Positions 34,473-41,726 of a stretch of 64,000 bases of DNA are shown here, in pieces. The position numbers and the translations under genes are program-made. This DNA is from Pseudomonas vanderleydeniana (lineage in GTDB: Bacteria > Pseudomonadota > Gammaproteobacteria > Pseudomonadales > Pseudomonadaceae). The DNA is taken from the NCBI RefSeq assembly GCF_014268755.2, contig NZ_CP077093.1, positions 744,001 through 808,000 of the forward strand, written 5' to 3'. The notes beneath the pieces are model-generated. The model was given only the letters and a program-made list of their open reading frames with translations. It was not told where the DNA came from and made no database searches. The stretch's first letter is position 1. Each line of letters starts with the position of its first letter.

Positions 34473-35180
34473 ATGTTTCAACGCTATTTGTGGAAGTTGT
34501 TGCCCAAGTCCCAGCGTTCATTCCTGTTGGACCGTCTTTCGGTGGTCGATCGACAGGTGGTGAACAAGGCGATGTCGGCAAATGTAAGATTTCCCGATCC
34601 GTTCAAGGCTCATTCGTGCCTCTTCATCCATGTTCCTAAATGTGCAGGGAGCAGTATCAGTTCTGCACTGTTCAACGGCTGGACACCTGGGCATCTGCCT
34701 CTGTACTGGTATGAGCAGCAGTTTCCTGAACAGTTTGCCAGCAGTTTCAAGTTCGCCTTCGTTCGTGATCCATTGGAGAGGGCCTATTCGGCCTATACCT
34801 ACCTTAAAGCCAGCGGTGACGCCTATCGAAGGGATCTGCCGGCCAAGGCACTGATGGACTCGTATCGGGATTTCGATGACCTGATTTACCGTTGGCTGGA
34901 TCCGGATAACGTTCGCAGGCAACTTCATTTCGCGCCACAGTCAGATTTCATTACCTCTTCGCTGGGGCATCTGGCACTGGATTTCATCGGTTACCAGGAG
35001 CGCATCGAGAGTGATTTCCGGACGGTGTGCGAAAAGATCGGGGTCGATCAGCAGCTGCCGCATCTGAATCATTCGGCCCTGCGCAATCCCGCCCCGGCCA
35101 AGGATTTCTGCACAGCAAGAACTCGTCGACTGGTTCGTCGTGTCTACCAACGAGACTATGAGCTACTGGGCTATGAATAG
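34473..35180 (+). CDS. Sulfotransferase family 2 protein
   Basis: 235 residues. The PAPS-binding 5'-phosphosulfate loop is FIHVPKCAGSSIS (51-63), and the 3'-phosphate motif is FVRDPLERAYSAY (96-108), both as in the Sulfotransfer_2 family of carbohydrate sulfotransferases. There is no signal peptide or clear membrane helix, so action in the cytoplasm on a nucleotide- or lipid-linked sugar is likely. The last bases overlap the start of a stand-alone APS kinase, giving a matched donor-synthesis and transfer pair. The pair is inserted between msbA and hldE, where P. aeruginosa has no such genes as far as I recall. GC content is lower than in neighbouring backbone genes. The acceptor is unknown; LPS core, O-antigen or an exopolysaccharide are the obvious candidates. 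Confidence 0.85.
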   Translation: MFQRYLWKLLPKSQRSFLLDRLSVVDRQVVNKAMSANVRFPDPFKAHSCLFIHVPKCAGSSISSALFNGWTPGHLPLYWYEQQFPEQFASSFKFAFVRDPLERAYSAYTYLKASGDAYRRDLPAKALMDSYRDFDDLIYRWLDPDNVRRQLHFAPQSDFITSSLGHLALDFIGYQERIESDFRTVCEKIGVDQQLPHLNHSALRNPAPAKDFCTARTRRLVRRVYQRDYELLGYE

Positions 35181-35823
35181 ACTGGCAACGATTCCCTTGG
35201 AAAAACCGCAGATCCGACCCTACACCCTGGCGCTCTCCACGGCAGAGCGGGCTGCGATCAAGCATCAGCGACCCTGCTGTATCTGGTTGACCGGGTTGTC
35301 GGGAGCCGGCAAGTCGACCCTGGCCAATGCCCTTGAGTTGCAGCTCAACCAGCGCGGCCTGCATACCTTCCTGCTCGATGGCGACAACGTGCGCAATGGC
35401 CTGTGCAGCGACCTGGGCATGTCTGCGAAGGCCCGCAAGGAAAACATCCGGCGAGTGTCCGAGGTGGCGCGGCTAATGGTCGATGCCGGCTTGATCGTGA
35501 TCGTCTCGGCGATCTCGCCGTTTCGTGCCGACCGTGATCAGGCACGCTCGCTCTTCACGCCGCAGGAGTTTTCCTGCGTCTATGTCAGCACGCCTTTCGA
35601 TGTCTGTTCCCAGCGCGATCCAAAGGGGTTGTACAAGGCCGCCCTGGCCGGACAGATCAAGGACTTCACCGGGCTCGACAGCCCCTACGAGGTACCTTTG
35701 GATGCCGATTGTGAAATCGACACGACATCCATGACATTGGAGGCTTCGACCCAGAGCCTGCTGGAGTTCCTGATCAATAAACGTTCAATTTCCAACGGTG
35801 AAACCACTCAATTGAAGCCATAG
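35173..35823 (+). CDS. cysC: Stand-alone adenylylsulfate (APS) kinase
   Basis: 216 residues from ATG 35173; ATG 35158 and GTG 35140 in frame are alternatives. The P-loop is GLSGAGKS (41-48). FLLDGDNVRNGLCSDLG (67-82), the phospho-acceptor region SAISPFRADRDQAR and GLYKAALAGQIKDFTG are family hallmarks. It phosphorylates APS to PAPS with ATP. There is no CysN domain. Pseudomonads normally carry the APS kinase fused to CysN and reduce APS directly for cysteine, so an extra single-domain copy beside a sulfotransferase points to PAPS for sulfation. It overlaps the sulfotransferase by eight bases. Confidence 0.93.
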   Translation: MNRLATIPLEKPQIRPYTLALSTAERAAIKHQRPCCIWLTGLSGAGKSTLANALELQLNQRGLHTFLLDGDNVRNGLCSDLGMSAKARKENIRRVSEVARLMVDAGLIVIVSAISPFRADRDQARSLFTPQEFSCVYVSTPFDVCSQRDPKGLYKAALAGQIKDFTGLDSPYEVPLDADCEIDTTSMTLEASTQSLLEFLINKRSISNGETTQLKP

Positions 35824-35886
35824 GCTAGCCGGCGGCAACCCTGTGTTAATATCGCGCCCCTGTTCATTTTGTATGTGGGTTGCTCC

Positions 35887-37308
35887 ATGAAGTTGTCCAT
35901 GCCGCGATTCGATCAAGCCCCTGTCTTGGTGGTCGGCGATGTCATGCTCGACCGTTACTGGCATGGTGGTACCTCACGGATTTCCCCTGAGGCGCCGGTA
36001 CCGGTCGTCAAGGTCGAGCAGATCGAGGACCGTCCGGGCGGGGCGGCCAACGTTGCCCTGAACATTGCCGCGCTGGGCGCGCCGGCGTCCCTGGTGGGTG
36101 TCACCGGTGACGACGAGGCCGCCGACAGCCTGGCCAACAGCCTCAAGGGCGCGGGCGTGCGGGCCCTGTTCCAGCGCATTGCGCACCAGCCGACCATCGT
36201 CAAGTTGCGGGTCATGAGTCGTCACCAGCAACTGCTGCGTATCGACTTCGAAGAACCGTTCTCCACCGACGCCCTGGCACTGGGTGCCGAGGTGGATGGC
36301 CTGCTTGAAGGCATCAAGGTGCTGGTGCTGTCCGACTACGGCAAGGGGGCGCTGAAGAACCATCAGGCGCTGATCCAGGCAGCACGTACGCGGGGAATCC
36401 CGGTGCTGGCCGACCCCAAGGGCAAGGACTTCTCGATCTATCGCGGGGCCAGCCTGATCACGCCGAACCTCAGTGAGTTCGAAGCCATCGTCGGCGGTTG
36501 CGCCGACGAGCACGAGCTGGTCTCCAAGGGCGCGCAGCTCATGCAGGATCTCGACCTCGGGGCCCTGCTGGTTACCCGTGGCGAGCATGGCATGACCCTG
36601 CTGCGTCCCGATCACCCGGCCTTGCACCTGCCGGCCCGGGCTCGTGAAGTGTTCGATGTGACCGGTGCCGGCGACACCGTGATTTCCACCCTGGCCGCGG
36701 CGATTGCCGCCGGCGAGGAACTGCCCCATGCGGTAGCCCTGGCCAACCTGGCGGCGGGTATCGTGGTCGGCAAGCTGGGCACTGCGGCCATCAGTGCGCC
36801 GGAACTGCGCCGGGCGATCCAGCGTGAGGAAGGGTCCGAGCGCGGTGTCCTGGGGTTGGAGCAATTGCTGCTGGCGGTGGATGACGCGCGGGCACACAAC
36901 GAGAAGATCGTATTCACCAATGGCTGCTTCGACATCCTCCATGCCGGTCATGTGACCTACCTGGAGCAGGCTCGCGCCCAGGGCGACCGACTGATCGTCG
37001 CGATCAACGACGATGCCTCGGTCAGCCGCCTGAAAGGGCCAGGCCGACCGATCAACAGTGTTGATCGGCGCATGGCGGTCCTGGCCGGTCTCGGCGCGGT
37101 GGACTGGGTGATCAGCTTCCCGGAAGGCACTCCGGAAAACCTGCTGGCCCAGGTCAAACCCGATGTGCTGGTCAAGGGCGGCGACTATGGTATCGACCAG
37201 GTGGTCGGCGCCGACATCGTCAAGGCCTACGGTGGTACGGTAAAGGTGCTGGGGCTGGTGGAAAACAGCTCGACCACGGCCATTGTCGAGAAGATCCGCA
37301 GCAACTGA
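35887..37308 (+). CDS. hldE: Bifunctional heptose-7-phosphate kinase / heptose-1-phosphate adenylyltransferase
   Basis: 473 residues. The N-terminal PfkB-type kinase domain has DVMLDRYWHGG and the catalytic DVTGAGDT (about 257-264). The C-terminal cytidylyltransferase-like domain starts FTNGCFDILHAGHVTYLEQA (about 343-362) with the HxGH nucleotide site. It makes ADP-D-glycero-beta-D-manno-heptose, precursor of the donor used by WaaC and WaaF. The start at ATG 35887 gives the normal N-terminus; open codons upstream to a TTG are not supported. It lies 63 bases after cysC and converges with the next gene at a six-base gap. Confidence 0.96.
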   Translation: MKLSMPRFDQAPVLVVGDVMLDRYWHGGTSRISPEAPVPVVKVEQIEDRPGGAANVALNIAALGAPASLVGVTGDDEAADSLANSLKGAGVRALFQRIAHQPTIVKLRVMSRHQQLLRIDFEEPFSTDALALGAEVDGLLEGIKVLVLSDYGKGALKNHQALIQAARTRGIPVLADPKGKDFSIYRGASLITPNLSEFEAIVGGCADEHELVSKGAQLMQDLDLGALLVTRGEHGMTLLRPDHPALHLPARAREVFDVTGAGDTVISTLAAAIAAGEELPHAVALANLAAGIVVGKLGTAAISAPELRRAIQREEGSERGVLGLEQLLLAVDDARAHNEKIVFTNGCFDILHAGHVTYLEQARAQGDRLIVAINDDASVSRLKGPGRPINSVDRRMAVLAGLGAVDWVISFPEGTPENLLAQVKPDVLVKGGDYGIDQVVGADIVKAYGGTVKVLGLVENSSTTAIVEKIRSN

Positions 37309-37314
37309 CCCCGT

Positions 37315-38283
37315 CTATCGCTGTCCGGCCTTGGCCGGCACGATCTTGCGCAGGATCTGCCTGGCCTTGCCGGTCAGGCGCCTGAGCTTGGAGTCCTTCT
37401 CCGGTTCCGCCAGCCCTTGCTGGCGGAGCCAGTCCTTCCAGCGTACCCGCTCGTCGCGCACCAGCCAGCCGTCCTGGCGGGCAAAGCTTTCCGCCAGGTA
37501 CAGGCCGCGCGTGCTGGCTGCAATCAACTGGTCCTTCTTCAGGGTGTACAGCTCGGCACAGGGCTGGCCGTCTTTCAACGGCATCAGGTAGAGGTCGGGG
37601 CGTGAGCGGTTCAGGCGCGCCACCAGTTCATCGTTCTCCAGTCGCTCGTCGACATGAAACAGGCTCAGGGACTTGGCTTCCCGTGGCACGTCCAGGCGCA
37701 GGTCGTAGATCAACTGCAGCGATGCGGTCGGCAGGTGCACATAGGCTCGCGGCCGCTCCATCAGCTGTTGGGCGCCGCAGCGTACCGGCAATGCCGAGCC
37801 GGACAGCGGTGTCAGGCGAAAAGGCAGTGCCTCGCGATAGTGCAGGGCGGCGGAGTAGGGGGCTGGCAGCCAGGTGTCGTTGAACCGGCCGGTCAACCAG
37901 CCCTCAGGGGTTTCCAGCAGGCACTCTTCGGCGATCTCCTGGATGGCCGTGTGCAGCGGCAGGTTCAGTTCCTGGGCCGGGACGTAGCCGGAAATCAGCT
38001 TGAGCACCACGTCGCCGCGGTCCTGCCGGCGTTGGCGGACCAGCACCCAATAGTCACGATTCTGCCAATGCAGGGTGAGTCGTACCGACACCCCGAGGTT
38101 GGCCAGCTCCAGCGCAAAGCGCCCGGCGTCGGCGACGTTCACCGGCTTGCGCTTTTGCAGGATCTGCGCAAAGTTCAGCGGCATCCCGACGCTCTGGTAG
38201 CTCAGGCCTTCGGGAGTCGCTTCGACGAACAGGGGCAGGGTCTTGAAGTTGCTGGGGTTCTTGCGGATCAGTGTTCGCGGCAT
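37315..38283 (-). CDS. Uncharacterised protein with a degenerate Nudix-like box
   Basis: 322 residues. The start ATG 38283 has a perfect AAGGAG five bases upstream. In Pseudomonas annotations I recall relatives being called metal ABC transporter ATPase, but the sequence has no Walker A, no ABC signature and no membrane helices. Instead a segment from about residue 124 reads GYVPAQE, nine residues, then QEIAEECLL. This resembles the Nudix box G-x5-E-x7-REUxEE with a two-residue insertion and Gln for Arg. The N-terminus PRTLIRKNPSNFKTLPLFVE and the basic C-terminus are conserved in relatives as I remember them. A nucleotide or sugar-nucleotide hydrolase role is possible but unproven. Confidence 0.6.
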   Translation of the reverse strand: MPRTLIRKNPSNFKTLPLFVEATPEGLSYQSVGMPLNFAQILQKRKPVNVADAGRFALELANLGVSVRLTLHWQNRDYWVLVRQRRQDRGDVVLKLISGYVPAQELNLPLHTAIQEIAEECLLETPEGWLTGRFNDTWLPAPYSAALHYREALPFRLTPLSGSALPVRCGAQQLMERPRAYVHLPTASLQLIYDLRLDVPREAKSLSLFHVDERLENDELVARLNRSRPDLYLMPLKDGQPCAELYTLKKDQLIAASTRGLYLAESFARQDGWLVRDERVRWKDWLRQQGLAEPEKDSKLRRLTGKARQILRKIVPAKAGQR

Positions 38284-38324
38284 GTCGGCTCCTTCTTGCG
38301 TCGGGGTCGGCCGCATGGGCGGCA

Positions 38325-39137
38325 TCAGTTCTGGCGAATGACCCGGGCTACGGTTGCCACATTGTGGGCCAGGTGCAGCGGATTGATGGTACCGACGATA
38401 GCACTGGCAACGCCGGGGTGCTCGAACAGCAACTCAAAGCTGGCCCGTACCGGGTCGACGCCCGGCCCCAGGCAGGCGTGACCACTGGCCAGGGCCTTTT
38501 TTACCAGAATCGCCTTGCCATGGGCAGCGGCATAGTCAATGACCGGTCGTTCGGCCTGTTCGTTCAGATTGTAGGTGATCATGGCGCAGTCACCCTGCTC
38601 CAGAGCTCTGAGGCCACCGTCGACGGTCTTTCCGGAAAAGCCGAACGCGCGGATCTTGCCTTCGCGCTTGAGCTCGGCGAGGGTCTGGTAGACATCGCTC
38701 CCTTCGAGGATCGCCAGGTCGTTGCCGTCGGAGTGCACCAGCACCAGGTCGATGAAGTCGGTCTCCAGGCGCTGCAGGCTGCGTTCCACGGAAAGACGGG
38801 TGTGCCCGGCGCTGAAGTCGTGGCGCGACTGGCCGGCCTCGAATTCCTCGCCGACCTTGCTGACGATCACCCATTCATGACGCTGCCCGCGCAGCAGCGG
38901 GCCGAGGCGCTCTTCGCTGCGGCCATAGGCCGGTGCGGTGTCGATCAGGTTGATCCCCAGGTCGCGGGTCAGCTTGAGCAACTGGCGGGCCTCGTCGTCG
39001 TCGGGAATCTGGAAGCCGCTGGGGTATTTGACGCCCTGGTCGCGGCCCAGCTTGACGGTGCCCAGGCCCAGCGGCGAGACGTTCAGGCCGGTGCTGCCCA
39101 GGGGGCGGTGCAGTTCGTGCAGGGTTGGCAGGCTCAT
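38325..39137 (-). CDS. Aldo/keto reductase
   Basis: 270 residues. The AKR catalytic tetrad can be traced as Asp and Tyr in LIDTAPAYGRSEERLG, Lys in VIVSKVGEE and His in LVLVHSDGND. SAIVGTINPLHL near the end is the NADPH-phosphate/specificity region. It reduces a carbonyl substrate with NADPH, but the physiological substrate is unknown. The ATG at 39137 overlaps the stop of the FAD oxidoreductase by four bases (ATGA), so the two form a coupled operon. The same pair exists in P. aeruginosa (PA4992-PA4991). Confidence 0.88.
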   Translation of the reverse strand: MSLPTLHELHRPLGSTGLNVSPLGLGTVKLGRDQGVKYPSGFQIPDDDEARQLLKLTRDLGINLIDTAPAYGRSEERLGPLLRGQRHEWVIVSKVGEEFEAGQSRHDFSAGHTRLSVERSLQRLETDFIDLVLVHSDGNDLAILEGSDVYQTLAELKREGKIRAFGFSGKTVDGGLRALEQGDCAMITYNLNEQAERPVIDYAAAHGKAILVKKALASGHACLGPGVDPVRASFELLFEHPGVASAIVGTINPLHLAHNVATVARVIRQN

Positions 39138-40309
39138 GGCAGCAGTTGTTCCCAGGCGGTTTGTGTCATGGCGGGGCGAGGCAGCTCGGGCAATGCCGGC
39201 GCATGGCCGGGCTGGATGCCATCGCGCTGCAGGCTGGCGATGACCCGGTCGGCGAAGTCTGGCGCCAGCGCCAGCTTGGTCGGCCAGCCGACCAGCAGGC
39301 GCCCGTCGTCGGCGAGAAAGGCATTGTCCGGACGGGTCAGGCCCGTTTGCTGGGGCTCGGCGCGATCGACCCGCAGGGTGGCCCAGCGGCTCTGGCTCTG
39401 GTCGATCCAGGGCAGCAGGTTCTCCAGTTCCTTGCGTGCGGCGGCAATCTGCTCGGCGCTGTCGCGCGCGACGCCCTCGGCCTCGGCGATGTCGCCGCCG
39501 AGGTACCAGACCCACTGGCCATCAGCTGCAGGGTGGGTGGTCACGGTGATCCGTGGCTTCGGGCCGCCGCCCAGGCAGTGGGCGTAGAGCGGCTTGAGGC
39601 TCGGCCCCTTGACCAGCACCATGTGCAGCGGGCGCTTCTGCATTGCCGGCTGGCTCAGGCCCAGGGCTTGCAGCAGTTCGGCGTTGCCGGCACCGGCGCT
39701 GAGCACGATGCGCTGGGCGCGGATCTCGCGCTCGTCGACACGCAGGCCGACCAGTTGATCGTGCTCCCGCAGCGGCTCGATCTTCTGTCCGGCCAGCAGG
39801 CCGTCGCCGGCCAGTTCGGCCAGGCGCTCGATCAGGCTGGGAACATCGACCACCAGTTCGGCCAGGCGATAGACCTTGCCCTTGAAGCGCGGGTTCTGCA
39901 GGGCTGGTGGCAGTTGGTCGCCCTTGACCTGGTCGACCCGGCCGCGCACGGCCTTGCTGGCGAAGAAGCTGGTGAGGTTGCCGGCCAGGGTGCCTGGGGA
40001 CCAGAGGTAATGGGCGTCCGACAGCAGGCGTACACCGGACAGGTCGAGTTCGCCAGTGCCGGCCAGGGCCTCACGCCAGCGCCGCGGCATGTCGGCGATG
40101 GCTTCCGAGGCGCCGGTCAGGGCGCCGTGCAGCGCATATTTGGCGCCACCATGGATGATGCCCTGGGACTTTACGCTCTGGCCGCCGCCGAGGCTGGCAC
40201 TTTCCACCAACACCGTCGAAAAGCCCTGGCGGCGCAGGCGCGCATTCAGCCAGAGGCCGGCGACGCCGGCGCCGACAATCAGGACATCGGTGGAAATAGC
40301 GGATGGCAT
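39134..40309 (-). CDS. FAD-dependent oxidoreductase (DAO/glycerol-3-phosphate dehydrogenase fold)
   Basis: 391 residues. The N-terminal dinucleotide motif VLIVGAGVAGLWLNARL and SQGIIHGGAKYAL are typical of the FAD amine/D-amino-acid oxidase family. IVLSAGAGNAELLQALG marks the second FAD contact, and a C-terminal LADDGRLLVGWP segment follows. The start ATG 40309 removes a long upstream open stretch that is only the antisense of the LysR gene. Substrate unknown. It is followed by the aldo/keto reductase with a four-base overlap, so the two probably act on a shared metabolite. Confidence 0.85.
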   Translation of the reverse strand: MPSAISTDVLIVGAGVAGLWLNARLRRQGFSTVLVESASLGGGQSVKSQGIIHGGAKYALHGALTGASEAIADMPRRWREALAGTGELDLSGVRLLSDAHYLWSPGTLAGNLTSFFASKAVRGRVDQVKGDQLPPALQNPRFKGKVYRLAELVVDVPSLIERLAELAGDGLLAGQKIEPLREHDQLVGLRVDEREIRAQRIVLSAGAGNAELLQALGLSQPAMQKRPLHMVLVKGPSLKPLYAHCLGGGPKPRITVTTHPAADGQWVWYLGGDIAEAEGVARDSAEQIAAARKELENLLPWIDQSQSRWATLRVDRAEPQQTGLTRPDNAFLADDGRLLVGWPTKLALAPDFADRVIASLQRDGIQPGHAPALPELPRPAMTQTAWEQLLP

Positions 40310-40377
40310 GCAGCGACCTCGGTTCTTCAGACTGAGGCCGCAGTATACAGGTTCGGGGAAGTGTCGATGGCTTGCCG

Positions 40378-40710
40378 TCAATGTCCGGCGGTTTTCGAGA
40401 ACAGCTGGATCACCACCACCCCGAGGACGATCAAGGCCATGCCGAGCATGGCCGGTACGTCCAGCTTCTGCCCGTAGAGGAACAGCGCGGCGACGCTGAC
40501 CATCACGATGCCCATGCCGGCCCAGACCGCGTAGGCCACGCCGACCGGCACCGTGCGGACCACCAGCGTGAGCATCCAGAAGGCCGTGGCGTAACCAGCG
40601 ATGATCAGGGCCAGGGGCAGCGGGGTGCTCAAGCCCTTGACCGCTTTCATGGAAACGGTGGCGATGACTTCGGCGCAAATGGCGATGGCGAGGTAGTAGT
40701 AGGCATTCAT
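40378..40710 (-). CDS. emrE: Small multidrug resistance exporter (EmrE type)
   Basis: 110 residues with four membrane helices. The proton/drug-coupling glutamate is E14 in AICAEVIATVS. WAGMGIVMVS and GQKLDVPAMLGMALI match EmrE rather than the Gdx/SugE subgroup. It works as a dimer in the inner membrane, exchanging protons for cationic drugs. It is divergent from a LysR regulator with a palindrome in between, which suggests that regulator controls it. The P. aeruginosa equivalent is PA4990. Confidence 0.9.
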   Translation of the reverse strand: MNAYYYLAIAICAEVIATVSMKAVKGLSTPLPLALIIAGYATAFWMLTLVVRTVPVGVAYAVWAGMGIVMVSVAALFLYGQKLDVPAMLGMALIVLGVVVIQLFSKTAGH

Positions 40711-40786
40711 GAAGTGATCTCCCCTGTCTTTTGGCCTTCTGATGAGGTCGGCATTTTAGCCGTCGGCCAGATGGGGTAAAGTCATT

Positions 40787-40809
40787 ACCTATCTGTGTAG
40801 AAGATAGGT
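40787..40809. promoter_or_regulatory. LysR-type operator candidate between emrE and the LysR gene
   Basis: ACCTATCT (40787-40794) and AGATAGGT (40802-40809) form perfect 8-base arms around seven bases. The site ends ten bases before the LysR ATG at 40820, so it likely covers the regulator's own promoter or leader and allows autorepression. Confidence 0.55.
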
Positions 40810-40819
40810 TGGATCGCCC

Positions 40820-41704
40820 ATGCAATGGAATCTGGAGCAGATGCGGTTGTTCGTCGATGTCGCCGAGCAGCGTTCGTTTTCCGCGGTGGCCCGTCACCAG
40901 CGCAAGGCGCAATCGGCGGTCAGTTCGGCGATCGCCCTGCTCGAGGAAGATCTTGGCGTAATGCTCTTCGAGCGCAGCAGCGGACGCCAGCCGCGGTTGA
41001 CGGAGGCGGGGGAGTCCCTGTTGGAGGAAGCGCGCGAGGTGCTGCGCCAGTGCGAGCGTCTCAACGGCCGGGCGTTGTCGCTGATGCGTGGCCAGGAGGC
41101 CTGCCTGCGCCTGGCGCAGGATGAGGCGATGCCCTACCAGTCGGTGGTCGACAGCCTGGAGGCCCTGGCCAACCGCTTCCCCAATCTTGAAGTACAACTG
41201 ACCAGCGCGGCCCAGGGGGATGTGGCGCGCAAGCTGGTGGAGCGACGGGCCGACCTGGGCTTGCTGTTCTATCACGACCAGATTCCCGAGGCCTTGGAGC
41301 GTCGCGTGCTGGGCAGCATCGAGATGGTCACGGTATGTGGCGTTGGCCATCCGATGGCGAATCTGGCTCGGGTGAATTGCCAGCAACTGGCGCAGCATCG
41401 GCAACTGCTGATGTCGACGCAGTCGAGTGTCTATCCTGGCAGCGAGGCGGCCAGTCCCCTGGTCTGGCGGGCCGATAGCTTCTACGTCATGGCCGAATGG
41501 CTGATCCGTGGGCTGGGCTGGGCCTGGCTGCCGCGTCATGTGGTGCAGTACCCGACCTATCAGGGACAGATGGTCGAGCTGGTCAGCGAGTGGACCCCGC
41601 CGGCGTTGGTGGTCGAGCTGGTCTGGCGCCGTGACGATCCCCTGGGGCCGGCTGCCCGCTGGTTGGCGGAGCGTTTTGCCGAACACTTGCAGGCGATCGG
41701 TTGA
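40820..41704 (+). CDS. LysR-family transcriptional regulator
   Basis: 294 residues. The winged helix-turn-helix occupies about residues 5-62 (MRLFVDVAEQRSFSAVARH, then QSAVSSAIALLEEDLGVMLF), followed by a substrate-binding domain of type 2 periplasmic fold. It is divergent from emrE with an inverted repeat in the intergenic region, so control of that exporter is the simplest reading. The effector is unknown. Its stop is 22 bases before the waaA start, so it may be co-transcribed with waaA. Equivalent to PA4989. Confidence 0.88.
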   Translation: MQWNLEQMRLFVDVAEQRSFSAVARHQRKAQSAVSSAIALLEEDLGVMLFERSSGRQPRLTEAGESLLEEAREVLRQCERLNGRALSLMRGQEACLRLAQDEAMPYQSVVDSLEALANRFPNLEVQLTSAAQGDVARKLVERRADLGLLFYHDQIPEALERRVLGSIEMVTVCGVGHPMANLARVNCQQLAQHRQLLMSTQSSVYPGSEAASPLVWRADSFYVMAEWLIRGLGWAWLPRHVVQYPTYQGQMVELVSEWTPPALVVELVWRRDDPLGPAARWLAERFAEHLQAIG

Positions 41705-41726
41705 AAACACAGTAAACTCCGCCGCC

